From: Golubevia sp. BC0850
Taxonomy: Eukaryota > Basidiomycota > Exobasidiomycetes > Golubeviales > Golubeviaceae
Direction of reading: 5' to 3'
Length of the DNA: 64,000 bases
Assembly (NCBI GenBank): GCA_012976225.1
Contig: JAAVVG010000009.1
Location: forward strand, 310,001-374,000
Shown here one piece after another: positions 12,955-24,928 of this stretch. The number at the start of each line of letters is the position of its first letter. Position 1 is the stretch's first letter. Below the pieces are notes generated by a model. The model saw nothing but the letters and a program-made list of their open reading frames with translations. It made no database searches and was not told where the DNA came from. A program made the position numbers and the translations under genes.

Positions 12955-13877
12955 TTAGGACTGTTTGACCGCTTTGGCGCCAGAAGGAGCTCCATCAATT
13001 GAGACAATTGAAGATGGCATTCCTCTTCCATATCCCAGCCACCAAGCTGCACGGCAGCAGAAGAGTACGAAAGTAATGATGATGTTTCCAAAGAGCAAAG
13101 CATTCCAACTCGAAGGCGAGGAAAGCAACCCGAGTTTGGTAATGAAAGCGGTGATACCAGTCGGAGTTGAAGGTGAACTCCAGCGTAAAGAAGATAGATA
13201 AGAAGGAGGTGGTATAGGTAGAAGACAGATCGTTAAAAGAATGTGGGTCCCTATAGGAGTGAGAAGAAGAGGTGGAAAGAGAAGCATCAGTCGTCTACAG
13301 AAAGTCAAGAGGTCTGAACACCAAGTCTAGCAAGATTTGCATCGAGAGAACAAAGTATTGAACTCACAGTCGGCCACCCCAAGAACTACCATAACTGAGA
13401 GACAGACAAAAGAAAGGATTAATAGACGATAGTTACGCTTTACTGACTTAGCTCTACTCACCATGTTTGACCAACGTCTCTCTCGTCTTATTGTCCTTCA
13501 CGTACTTGTTAATCATTCGGAAGCTGATGATCGAATTGAGCATAGCTAGGATGTAACAGCTACCTAGCTGTCCCAAAGCCATCGAAATCGCTGGCCAATG
13601 TGGTCCTAGAGTCGAGTTCTGAACCAAAGGGGCGAAGGCGGTTGGTACGAGCTCTGTATGGTACTTCTCCTGGAACACTGAGTAGGGGAAACCAAAGAAG
13701 TTCGAAGACAAAAGAGAAGGAAGAGAGTTGAAGAATGAAGAGAGACCATGGAGTGACATGGGCTGACTTTGAGAAATGCTCACCAATGGCATATACCGCT
13801 CCAGATAAGACGCTGACTGGCTCGATGATTCCGAAAAACACATACCAGTGTTGAGGAAGAGGATTAGAAGCATTCAT
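12955..13877 (-). CDS. four-helix integral membrane protein, DUF7704-like
   Basis: Four exons (13877-13784, 13677-13462, a 27-base exon at about 13395-13369, and 13313-12955) join in phase to 231 residues. The start reads PLPQHWYVFFGIIEPVSVLSG, the pattern at the head of the fungal DUF7704 family. Hydrophobic helices follow: around IIEPVSVLSGAVYAI, GQLGSCYILAMLNSIISF, VMVVLGVADYLLTF, HILLTICLLPIP and LLFGNIIITFVLFCC. The tail is a short polar segment ending AVKQS. The family has no known function. The micro-exon supplies VMVVLGVAD and is required for continuity of the third helix. It shares a 188-base divergent promoter with RAD54. Confidence 0.75.
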
Positions 13878-14065
13878 TTTGACGATTAGGAGATTTTAGG
13901 ATAGGAGAGAGAGAGAGAGAACCAATCGGTCACCTGTAAGAAACGCGTATAGCAAAACGAAGGCAAGCCAGCCAATTTCTCTTGCCGTCTTGCCACTCAT
14001 CTCAAACCACTTCGAGATCAGAATCTTGACTTTCACTATCCTCATCCTCATCATCATTCATCAAG

Positions 14066-17000
14066 ATGCGTAAGAGTGTCATCATTGCAGCTTCAAGAGG
14101 TTTCAGCTCAGTACCTGAAGATGAAGGCTCTTCCTCCTCTGCTTCTGGATCGCGTCCAGCTTCATCCAAATACAACTCTCCTAGCACCTTCAGAGTCACT
14201 GGTGGTAACTTTGGTCCTCTACTAGGTGCCAAACCTTTCAAGACTCCATCTTCTTTGCGTAACAAGCAAAAGGAAGTTGAAGGAGGAGGAAGAAAACGTA
14301 AGGTAGTGGATTACAAAGGAATGGGAGCAGGAGGAGGGGATGACGACGATGAAGATGCAGAGATAGAACCAGAACAGAAGAAGAGAAACAAGAAGTTCAA
14401 AGAAATTGAAGGATTCAAAGGAGTAGATGGGTATGGAAGATCTTTGACTGTAGTCAAGAGAGAAGCAGAATGGGGAACCTTCAAACCTAAGGATTTCAAG
14501 ACTCTATCCAAATCAACATTCAAGACTCCTACCATGACAGACAAAGTCACTGGTGAACTCATCATCAATATAATGACTGCTCCTGCTCTTGGAAACAGGA
14601 AAGCTGTCGAGATCCCTCCTAGACCTCTATTCGATCCTATGCAAGATACAGCAATCGTTCTTTACGATCCTACCATTCATGACAGAGATGTGGAAAGAGA
14701 GAATGAGAAGCTGAGATTGGAACAATCTAGGCTGGAGAATGCAGTGGAAGAGGAACCTCAATCTGAACACAAGAGTTTGGCTAAGATTTTGGGTTTGGAT
14801 AGAAAGAAGGACAAGGTTATACAAAAGGTGCCAGTGGTGGTAGATCCAAGACTGACTAAGATCTTGCGTCCCCATCAAGTGGAAGGAGTTAAGGTGAGTT
14901 TGATCATAAATGTACGGAGTTCTGAGGGAATCGGGAGGTTGATGGAATCGCAAGCAGTTGGTGGCATTGGAAGCAAGCAGATATTGACCTCTTTCCCTTC
15001 CTCTTCATTCAAAGTTCCTCTACAAGTGTGCTACTGGTCTCATCGTAGACAATGCATATGGGTGAGTGGATCACCCTAGGGCGTACGTGTTATGCCGACA
15101 CCTTCTCACGTCCTCCCTTCCCCCTCGCTTTCAGTTGTATCATGGCAGACGAGATGGGACTTGGAAAGACTCTCCAATGCATCGCTCTCATGTGGACTCT
15201 TCTCAAGCAATCTCCTAATTCCGGAAAGCCTACCATCGACAAGTGCATCATCGCTTGTCCATCTAGTTTGGTCAGAAATTGGGCCAATGAGTTAAGTGAG
15301 TTTCGCTCGCTTCAAACGAAATCCAATTCCGACCGATCGAATACTGACTGTATGCTGTCTGTTTTTCTCTTATTAGCCAAATGGCTTGGATCAGCTGCTC
15401 CTCATGCTCTAGCTCTAGACGGGAAGTTGCAGAAAGATGAGATGGTTAGACAGGTTGTTAGATGGTGCGACGCCAAAGGAAGAGCAGTCACTTCTCCAGG
15501 TGAGTACCCTATCTTCTATTTTCCGACTTTTGAAAGTTGAACTGACTATGGGCGCTCTCCTTCCCATCTCTTCTCAGTCTTGATCGTCTCCTACGAGACC
15601 TTGCGTAATCTTCAACCAGTTCTCGCCGGTACCGAAGTCGGTCTTCTTCTTTGTGATGAAGGTCACAGACTCAAGAATTCAGGTGAGAAACCCTCAAAGG
15701 CTTGTCGGTAGCTGAGTAAAGTTCTACTAACGTCAGAATTCACTCTTGTCTACCTGCAGATTCTCAAACTTTCGTAGCTCTGGACCAGATCCACGTCAAG
15801 CGTAGAGTTATTCTCTCTGGCACTCCTATCCAAGTAAGCTTTTCTTTTGCAAAAATTCATTTCCGATATTACACTCAATTGATTGACCCCCTTTAACTCT
15901 CTCTTCCTCGACTTTTCAGAACGATCTTACCGAGTACTTCTCTCTTCTCAACTTTGCCAACCCAACTTTACTCGGAAATCGTCAAGAGTTCCGTAAGAAC
16001 TACGAAATCGCAATTCTTAAAGGTCGTGATTCGCTTGCTACTGACAAGCAGAAAGAACTTGGACTTCAAAAGTTGAAGGAGCTCTCAGCTGTCGCTAGCA
16101 AGTTCATCATCAGGAGGACTAACGATCTTCTCTCCAAGTATTGTGAGTGCTTTGGCTCTTTCTCCATCCTCTCTCTCTTTCCTCTCGTTTGCTCACAAGT
16201 TCTTGTCTCTTCCCCAACCGCTCTCTATCGTTGATCCCCAGTACCTGTCAAGCACGAGCACGTCGTCTTCTGCGGTCTCTCGACATTCCAACTCGCTCTC
16301 TACCGTCATTTCATCAACTCTCCAGACATTCGTAAACTTCTTCGCGGCAAAGGATCCCAACCTCTCAAAGCCATAGGAATCCTCAAGAAGCTTTGCAACC
16401 ATCCAGATCTATTGGATCTCCCAAGTGACCTTGAAGGCTGCGAAGAATTCTTCCCAGAGGATTACGTTCCAAACGATCGTCGCAACGTTCACGTCGAATA
16501 CTCCGGAAAGATGATCGTACTAGAAAGATTCCTGAGAACTATCAAGAACACTACTAATGACAAGATTGTCTTGATCTCAAATTACACTCAAACTCTAGAC
16601 ATCTTCGACAATCTTTGCAGAGCTAACAAGTGGGGTTCTTTCAGATTAGATGGGACTATGGCCGTAAAGAAGAGACAAAAGCTGGTAGACAGGTTCAATG
16701 ATCCCGAATCTCCAGAATTCGTGTTCTTGCTCAGTTCCAAGGCTGGTGGTTGTGGTCTGAATCTTATCGGAGCCAATCGTCTCGTCTTGTTCGATCCTGG
16801 TGAGTTGCAAACAAAGATCGAACGAATTTTTCTCTCTCTCTCCCTCCACCTTCTTGGTCTGACTCACTGCTTCTTCTCTCCCTTCTTTCCTACCACAGAT
16901 TGGAATCCAGCATCCGATCAACAAGCTCTGGCTCGTGTCTGGCGTGATGGTCAAAAGAAGTCTTGTTTCGTCTATCGCTTCATCGCCACCGGCTCTATCG

Positions 17001-17622
17001 AAGAGAAGATTCTTCAGAGGTGAGAATCCTTCTGGAATGATTGTTGCTTCCAATGCCAGAATGACTTTTCTGACCTTTCTTTTTCGGTCTTCACTCTTCA
17101 GACAATCTCACAAGCAATCTCTTTCCTCTTGCGTCGTAGACGAGGCTCAAGATGCAGAACGTCACTTCTCTGGAGAAGATCTACGTGCTCTCTTCCTTTA
17201 CAAAGAGGACACTATCAGTGATACGCATGACACTTACAAGTGCAAGAGATGCAAAGATGGCAAGCAATGGATCAAGAGTCCTGCTATGCTCTACGGTGAC
17301 ACCAGCACGTAAGTGATGAAATATGTCGTCCTTATCTCTCTCTCTCCCTCAACCCCCTTTTGTCTCCTTCACGTGCCCTCACTGACTCGATTTTTTTTCC
17401 CTTCTCGAACACCGTCACACTCAACAGCTGGAATCATTTCCCTAACTCTCAACTCGGAAAACTTCACGACGATCTTCTTCGTGCGGAGATGGGCCAGCCA
17501 GAAGTAAGCTATGTTTTCCAATACTGCAGGTGAGTTCAGATGGTTCTTTCTGAATTCCTGTTTGACTCAGTAGCTGACTCCTCTCCCTTTCTAATCTTTG
17601 TCGCTTCTTCAACAGTCACTAA
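14066..17622 (+). CDS. RAD54: DNA repair and recombination translocase RAD54
   Basis: A Swi2/Snf2 dsDNA translocase that works with Rad51 in homologous recombination. The N-terminus has the conserved [21 protein letters not shown] segment in shortened form at about residues 33-55. Helicase motifs across about ten exons: I DEMGLGKT, Ia [35 protein letters not shown] near [46 protein letters not shown]. The Rad54-specific C-terminal zinc-binding part reads [12 protein letters not shown] and the protein ends [10 protein letters not shown], the last three residues coming from a terminal exon at about 17616. Splice phases checked at [23 protein letters not shown] and YCSH agree. It lies 188 bases from the divergent DUF7704-like gene. 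Confidence 0.96.
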
Positions 17623-17997
17623 TTCTTATTCCGCATCCTTGTAAATTTATGGGCTCTCAAACGACGTGTTCTACCTTCCCGCTCCTTTCTTTTCCGTTCA
17701 AAAAACAAACCTGTTGTCATAATCACTGGCAAATTCTCCCTTCTCTCGGACCTCCATCTTACAATTGTTACATCATCCAAACACGCATAAACATCAAATC
17801 AAATCCAAATTTCAGCAAAGAGTGAGATTCAAAGAAAAGTGAGATTGATTTAGATTTGCAAATGGTTTAAAGGTACATTCTTCTGGTGGAAGAGAAACAA
17901 GAGATCCGGGTGAGAGACGAGAAGAGAGAAATGAAGCGGACAGAATAAATTAAGAAGGCATTTAGAGGTCGATGATGAGCACTAAAGATCAAGATGA
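17623..17997. other. convergent 3' region between RAD54 and DPB11
   Basis: 375 bases between two convergent stops. No gene seen; it should carry both 3' UTRs. Confidence 0.6.
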
Positions 17998-20900
17998 TCA
18001 TCTTGATCCCGGCTGTTTACGAGCTGTTATCCTTTTGTTAGAAGGAGACGACTTCGGCAGAGAGTCATTTGACTCGGTGACAGAAGAAGCCATCGAACCT
18101 TCACCAATAGGTAAATCAGCTGTCAACAGTTCTTCAGCTTTTCTCTTCTTAAGCTTAGCATCTTTTTCAGCTTTGTCCATTAAGCTCAACAACCTTTTCT
18201 TTTCCTTCGAAGCCGCAGGATTGTCATAGACGACTCTCAAACTTTCATCTTTCTGCATTGAGAGAGTTTCGTTTTCACCAATTCCATTCATACCAAATCC
18301 CGAAGCATAGTTGGCTCCTGATAATCGTTGACTTTCAGTTTCGTTCATCTTTCTGATTGCTTCTGCCTTTCTACGAGCTAATAAGAGAGCCTCGATATCT
18401 TCGACTTCAGCTGGAGATCCACTCTTTCTGGCTCTATCTTCTGACGAATTGACGACTAAGTTTGACGTGTCCTTGCTAGTTGTTACTGCGTTTGATGCAT
18501 GAGGAGAAAATAGACCTTGAGTTGTTCCGTTCCTTCCTCTACCACTCCTTGGAGGTGGAGCTCTGACTCGTTTGCGTGCTCGGTTGCCCGTTGGAGAAGC
18601 AGCTCTGTTGTTCAACATTGCCATCACTTCTTCGACCGTGTTTGCTACCGCTTGAGTAGCGCCGTCGGTAGAGACGGGTTCGATCGGAGCGTTCATTTGA
18701 GGAGGAGTCGAGGGTCGATTGGGTTTTTGAATCGCTGGATTTGAAGCTTCTCCTTCTTGATCTGTCGTCGAGCTGCGAGACCTTTTCCTTCCAGTCAAGG
18801 GGACCTCAGCACCTTCTCCTTCTCCCTCCTCGACGTTCTCCAACTCATTTCCAGTCTTCGATAGACTTCTACTTTCCATTCCACTCATCGAAGATTGAGT
18901 TGGACCTAAGCTAGTCCTGCTATCCACCTCCGAGGGATTTCTTTTGAAGACACGCGACCCAGAACTAGACATTGCTTTAACCCTTGGATCTGGAAGAGGA
19001 TCAAATCTGCCGTACTTTAAAGCATCCTGAATAAATTCCAATCCAACAACTTGAATTCCCCAGGTTTCAGCTGTTTTTTCTTTTTCCAAGTTCCTATATT
19101 TTGAACCACCTCTGATCAGATGAGTCGTAACCCCTTTCTTAGCACTTTCCGTAAATTCTACTCCCAGAAACTCCAAGACCCTTTGAGCTTCAAAAAGTTC
19201 GATTTTACTGTCCGATATTGAGGTGAAAGTCACTTTGATTTCGTCACTCTTGAATAGTGGAAGTTGGAGGTCATGAGAAGCTGGAGTTAAACCGCAATTA
19301 TTTGAACTAGGATCTGAAGAAACCAACTTTGAGAAGAAGTCGCATCGATTCACCCACATGTGAGTCACAATTCTTACGTCGGGTCCTAAGTTCAAGCTTG
19401 ATAGATTGGAAGGGTATTGAAGGCTCACTATGTAATAATCTAAAGGAGGGTGAACTTGATTCAAATCTTCGACTGACAGAACTCTAGCACCTTGATGTGA
19501 TAAGTACTTTCTCATGGGAGAAGCTTTCTCCTCTTGGTTTGGATCCACTGCCATGACTAGTCCCTTGAATAATTTCCGACCTTTTGAGACTTGCTCTTCT
19601 TCTACGTCTTGACCAACTATCTCTTTCAAGTTACTCTCTTCTGTTGACTTGGACTCAAATCCCTTCCTAGCTATGCTGCTACCACCTCTAGAATTGAGAG
19701 CAGAAGCATATTCATCTGGAGTAGCAGAAGCTTCAGCTAAAGTCCTGCCAGCCTTATCGACTACTTTCCCCATTCCTTTCCTATCCGAAGAACTGAAAGG
19801 TAATCCAGATCCAGATCCCGCCGTAGAAGCGATAGAAGCAGAGTCAGGAGCAAAACTCTCAGCTCTTGAGAAGTTGAAGATACCTTCTTCTTCTCCATCT
19901 TTTGATTTTGATTTTGAGGTTTCAGAAGAAGCCCCGATGATATCCAAGATCCCTTTCCTACTCGATCCTTCGATCTCCCTCTCTTTTCCCTTTGCGTTCT
20001 CTTTTCCCTTTCCGTTCAATTCAGCTTTCCTAGATAAACCTGGTTTCAACTTGACTTGAGTACCGTCATCATCGACTGTTAGCTTTGGCTTTGTATTTAG
20101 ACTTAGAGAAGCATGCTCTGTCGATTGAGCTCGATTTCTCTCCTTTTTCATGATCGTGGCTTTTCTGGATATTGCTTTCGTTCGATCCGAAAGGATCTCC
20201 TTGATGGGTTTCATTGCTGATTCACGAGTCGAGGTGGTTGGAACTTCTTTCTCTACATCATAAGAAGTTTCTGGAATGTAGGCTGCGACAGAGAGAGTCC
20301 AAAAAGAGAGTGGAAGTCAGCAATCTCTCTCACCCCTTCTCACCTTCTGCGAGTCCAGCCCTTGCCTCCCAACGTTTTTTCTTCTTCTCGAGGTCATCGA
20401 ATCTCACGACTCACCTCCTAACTCATCGCAATCCTCCAACCAATCAACCCAACAACAAATCATAGAATTAGCACCCCAAGCCTCAGCTTTCGTATCCATT
20501 CCCTTCCCGTTTCCTTTCGAATACCCTTCTTGAGCTTGTTTGTATTTCTTTCTCCAAGCCATTAGGATCCTCAAAGATTGAGATTTGGATGTTGGGTCTG
20601 GGCGAATTGAATGCGAACAGATTAGGTGGGTGACGTTGTCTGTGACGGAGAATTCTGGGACGTAAACACCTCCTAAGGACTCGATTCGTGAAGCAATTGC
20701 TGAATGATCTTTCTCTGAAAGAGGCGGGAAGAAGGAAACAAAGGAGGTTAGGTCTGGACATGGTGGCAAAGAAGGAGAGGAGAGGAGAGGAGCTAGAACT
20801 CACTCAAACTGAAACCTGTAATGCAGATGTTAAAGCCCGTCAAAGGTTTCATTTTGTAGGTTTCTGTCATCTGATAGGGATTGATAGTAAGAGCAGGGAA

Positions 20901-21701
20901 AGACTAGAGTGAGATGTTGTTTCGAGTGGGGAGAAGAATCTGCTGGTCTTGCCCCCTTGAACTTATTGACTTCGACTCCGGAATCAACTCAAGCTTCTTG
21001 CATCGATATAAGCTAGAATTCTGAGTATCCATCTCGCTTCCAAGGACGAGTCTCTTGAGTGAATTGAAACCAGTGACCACCAACATCTAGGCCCAACCCT
21101 CTCTCCTCCTTTCTCAGATGGTCTCGACTCACCTCTTCCACATCAAAAGGAACGTCATCAACCCAGCTCTGCCTAATCTGTTGAAGCCATTCAGGTTTGA
21201 CCAAGTGAATCCCATGCTGTAGAGCTGTGGTGTACTTTTGAGAACCAGGTTGTTTAGCCACCAAATGAGTTGTGTATTCCATCAAAGAAGCTGTCCAAGC
21301 AGCTCCTAACGTATTCGCATATTGTTGAAGTATTGGCTGAGGAAAGAAGGGGATTCATCACAAGTATCAGCATGCAGATGGAGAGAAGGGGATGGAGCAG
21401 ATAACCATCAAGTGGCCCTACTCACTTTGAGATCTCCAACTTGAGTGAAAGCTAGTGTGAGACCAGTTAAAGGTTTCTTGGATGCCAATAACTGTTTCTC
21501 ATAAGTGACAGCATCAACTTCTTCTTCGTCTGCGTGTTGATGTAGAGATCTGAAGTGACTGTCATCCTCCGTTTGCGCTTCCCTTTCTCTTCTACTCTTT
21601 CGATTCGCTTCAGAGACGCTTAAATTGGAGGCTGGTCGTAACTTGACGTTGGGAACCTTGGTTGATCGATGACTTCTGGCTGAACGGTTCGTGAGGGACA
21701 T
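17998..21701 (-). CDS. DPB11: multi-BRCT scaffold, DPB11/Rad4(Cut5)/TopBP1 family
   Basis: Five exons (21701-21426, 21336-21133, 20870-20804, 20714-20415, 20282-17998) join in phase to 1043 residues. BRCT1 starts KKPLTGLTLAFTQVGDLK and continues GAAWTASLMEYTTHLVA; BRCT2 starts KPLTGFNICITGFSL and continues SLGGVYVPEFSVTDNVTHLI to the conserved CCWVDWLEDC. After a linker come BRCT3 (KLFKGLVMAV ... VRIVTHMWVNRC) and BRCT4 (IKVTFTSISDSKIELFEA ... GVTTHLI). The last 350 residues are basic and disordered. The family reads CDK-phosphorylated Sld3/Sld2-type ligands and activates the Mec1/ATR checkpoint. The start at MSLTNRS was chosen; an in-frame ATG 84 bases upstream (21785) is possible. The pair-wise BRCT layout fits Dpb11/Rad4 better than Crb2 or Rtt107. 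Confidence 0.88.
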
Positions 21702-23273
21702 CAGCGTTGCGATGGTGAATGGGAAGGGGATGGAAGTTGGATCGCGATTTTGAGTTTTGTACTCTCTGTAAACTGTGGACTGCACATGGCAGATTCGGGG
21801 CTCCTTTTGTCATTTCTGAGTAGGAAAATTTAATTTACACTTCACCGTTCCTTCAATGGAGCAATAGAACAATACCGAGGGGGTGAAGAAAAGGCAGAGT
21901 ATTCAAACAAGTGTGACCAGACACGTCGCGAACTTGGGAACAACAGCGCCAGAAAATTGAATCAGCAGAAAGGGTAAACAGGTAGAAGGGAATCTCTGCT
22001 GAGAGAAAAAGACGAATCTGATCTTCAAAGTCGACATCGCATCAATGCATCAAAGTGTTGGCTTGAGAGCCCCGCAATCGTGAACACAACGTGTAGCCAT
22101 GCTTATCAAACGAGCTCCTAAAAGTGACATGACCTCAAAAATGATTTCACATGAAGTTACACACTCGGAATTGATAAACCCCCGAAAGCCATAATCTTCC
22201 AATTTGACCTTCTGCTTGTGAAGCACCCTCACCCTTTCGCGTCGCTGTCAGTGTTCCCTCTTCCAACTTCCTTTGAGTGCCGTGAGTGAAGTCGAATCGA
22301 AATCTCATATAAATCCAGTGAGGATGGTGAATTCCCTTAGGGACTTGAGGAACTCTGAATCCTGCGAGCGGAAGTTTATAAACGGCCTGCAACTGATGAT
22401 CTGGTTTCTCCAGCTCTGTACTCGGAGAGTGTTTGTTTGTCTCACAAAAGCGTCCTGGAAAGGAATCGTTCTATCTTGAGCAAGCCTTGGTCGTGTGCGT
22501 TAAGACCAGAAGGTGGTTTGAGAATTCATCCGTTTCTCGCACTTCCAGCTGTGCGAGTTGACGTTCAGAACGAGATCGAAAGAGCCTTCTTGGTCCAGTC
22601 CATGAACACTACCGCAGTAGAGCGAGTTCTTAGGCTCTTGTTACGTTCACTGAGAAGTTAAGTAGCTTACCAATTGCTTCCTTGTCTCCCTTCAAATGAG
22701 AAAGCTAAGCACTCTCCACAACCTTCAACACAGAGAACTCTAGTCAAAGGCGTGCGGGCTTCGTATCTCCCTCTTTCAGATTTTGTTTTCTATTTTCATA
22801 GATACTTTGAGATCCAACTCTATTCCCTCGCTCTATCAAGAGTCACGATTCAGTTTTCAAGGGGCTAGCGCTCTCATGAGCCCAGCTCCGTTCTCGTCGC
22901 TTCTGCTGTTGCCGACGGTGACCAGATGAATCGATCCACTTTTCAATAAACAAGCGAGTTGAAAAGAATTTCAGACAAAAGGAGTAGAAAAGTTGTATGA
23001 AGAAGTCATCTACACATTCGATCCATCCCGACAGCGATTCAGGCCGCAGTCCGCGCAGAGAATGCATAATCTTTCAAATTACACGGTAGGGATCCCAATA
23101 TGCTAGTCAGAAACCTGTATAAAGTGCAATAGAAAGAAGGGGCGCGAACGATACCAATCGAACTCTGTCGAGATTGCAATGCACGCTAGTGTATTTACGA
23201 TCCATACATTCCCTCCCATTTAGATTCTGTTCTCTCTCTTCCTTCCTCTCTCTCCAAACCACTTTCTCCTCAG
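21702..23273. other. gene-poor 1.6 kb interval
   Basis: Separates divergent DPB11 and a membrane-protein gene. Only short unsupported open frames occur. Base composition differs little from the neighbours. A perfect 7-bp inverted repeat with 8-base loop (CTCGCAC/GTGCGAG) lies at about 22536-22557. I looked for tRNA B boxes, RNase P, SRP and spliceosomal RNA consensus elements and found none convincing. It may hold long promoters or an unrecognised non-coding RNA. Confidence 0.5.
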
Positions 23274-24492
23274 ATGTCACCTTATCATCCATCAACCTCC
23301 CAAGAGAAACTGACCTCCAAATCATTGCAAGAGAACACTGGGTTAGAGCTAAGCTCAATCTCTTATCAACCGTCAAACACGACAGAAAATTCTCCAGAAG
23401 GTCCACCTTCCCTAGATTATGATTTTCGGAAGCGTAAATGGAGTTTGATTGGCAATCTGGTGAGTAACTTCCCTACGAAGTTCCAGAAGAGAGACCTTTA
23501 ATCCTGAAGAAGTGCAATTTCTCGGTAGTTCTGATTCCGCTGTCTCTTACCCTTCCTTTTCCTAGACTTGGATCATTGGAATGAACTTCTTTGCATCGAC
23601 TGCTGTTTACTATGGAGTTAAATTTGGAAAACCGGTAAGTTTCATACCAGTCCAGAATGATTGTTGAACTCCTTTTGTACGACCACAATTCTGACACTCA
23701 AACCAACCTCCATAGTCAGTAACTCCTGGAACTCTTTATGGAGCAGTGACTGCAGTTTTAGGAACTTTAGAATTACCGTTCTTTCCATGGAGATGGTATC
23801 TTCTTGCAAAGAACGGAGGTGAACGATCTTCGATACCGGATCTTTCAAATCTAGATTCTAAAATCAGTTCTTCAAGCAACAATAACCTCACCAGATCTCA
23901 AAAGTTCAAAAAATCACTCTCCAAATGGGACGTTTTCCAATGGGAATTTCTTCTAGGCATCATCTTAGAAGCCACTCTTCTAACAGTTGCCTGTTCGGTC
24001 AACGGAGATTTTGGAGATTTCAATCTCTTGTGTTTATCTGTACCCGCCTTGTGGTTAATGATTGGATTCCAGATGATCACTTCTATCCTTCTTAACAAGT
24101 TTCAAATCAAATCTCCTTATCGATTGTCTTCAAGACCTTCGGGTTCAGTGATAGAGCCAGCTCTATTTTACGTCTGGCAAGATTTGACTGCTGTAGATGG
24201 AGCAGGAACTAATACATTTAGGAAGAAATTCGAAACCCGATATGATACTTCAATGGGTTTCAGGAAGTTACTTGAAGAATTGACGTTGATAATGGGAGTT
24301 GGATTGATCTTGGTCTTTCCGTTGGTGGCAGTTGTAATTTACTTGACTCCAGAAGATAGAATGGAGTTGATCTGGGGAACGACTATGGGAATCAACGTCT
24401 TCTGGTTAGGAATCGTTGCGACGCTTTGTATTTGGTGGGTTAGGAGAGGATTGAGACAGGAGAGACAAGGTTGGAGGAGGGAGCAGAGTTGA
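23274..24492 (+). CDS. uncharacterised polytopic membrane protein
   Basis: Three exons (23274-23459, 23566-23634, 23716-24492) join in phase to 343 residues. After a polar N-terminus of about 65 residues come hydrophobic segments at GMNFFASTAVYYGV, LYGAVTAVLGTLEL, FLLGIILEATLLTVA, LLCLSVPALWLMIGFQMI, LTLIMGVGLILVFPLVAVVIYL and MGINVFWLGIVATLCIWW, so about six helices. Charged loops and a basic C-terminus (RRGLRQERQGWRR) follow the positive-inside rule. The segment after helix 4 reads SSRPSGSVIEPALFYVWQDLTAVDG, a loop of the kind found in fungal membrane proteins of unknown role. I do not recognise the family. Confidence 0.8.
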
Positions 24493-24928
24493 AACGTTCA
24501 AGTGTTTGCTTTTCTACACCCCCATTTGTCGTCACAATTTGGTAAATTTTGTTCTTTGATGAAATCATGATGATGCTCATGTAGCGATGAAGGGGCGGCT
24601 CAAATCGGAGGAGGATGAATATTTAGGGGCCCAAAAGTCGCTCGAGAGCGAGAAGCACTTTGGGTGATTGAAACTCTTGGGTTCTCTTTCCTTCTCTCAC
24701 GACACTTCTGTCAAACAAAGTGAGTATTCGCAACGATGCGGGAAGAATGGCAAGGAAGATTGACAGGATCCAGTCCAACAGCAAGGGACAGCTGAACTCG
24801 ACGAAGATGAAGCCAAGTCAAGGTTAAGAAGTAGCTATAGTTAACCTCCACCAAATCGCTTCTCCCCCTCTTCCTCTCACTCTCAGAAATTCCTCACGCT
24901 CACTTTTCTCACTAATCAAATTTAAATC
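24493..24928 (+). promoter_or_regulatory. promoter region of the aldolase gene
   Basis: 436 bases between the membrane-protein stop and the aldolase start. The last 90 bases are rich in CTTCTC/CTCACTCTC pyrimidine runs, as usual before highly expressed fungal genes. No clear TATA box or other gene is seen. Confidence 0.4.
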
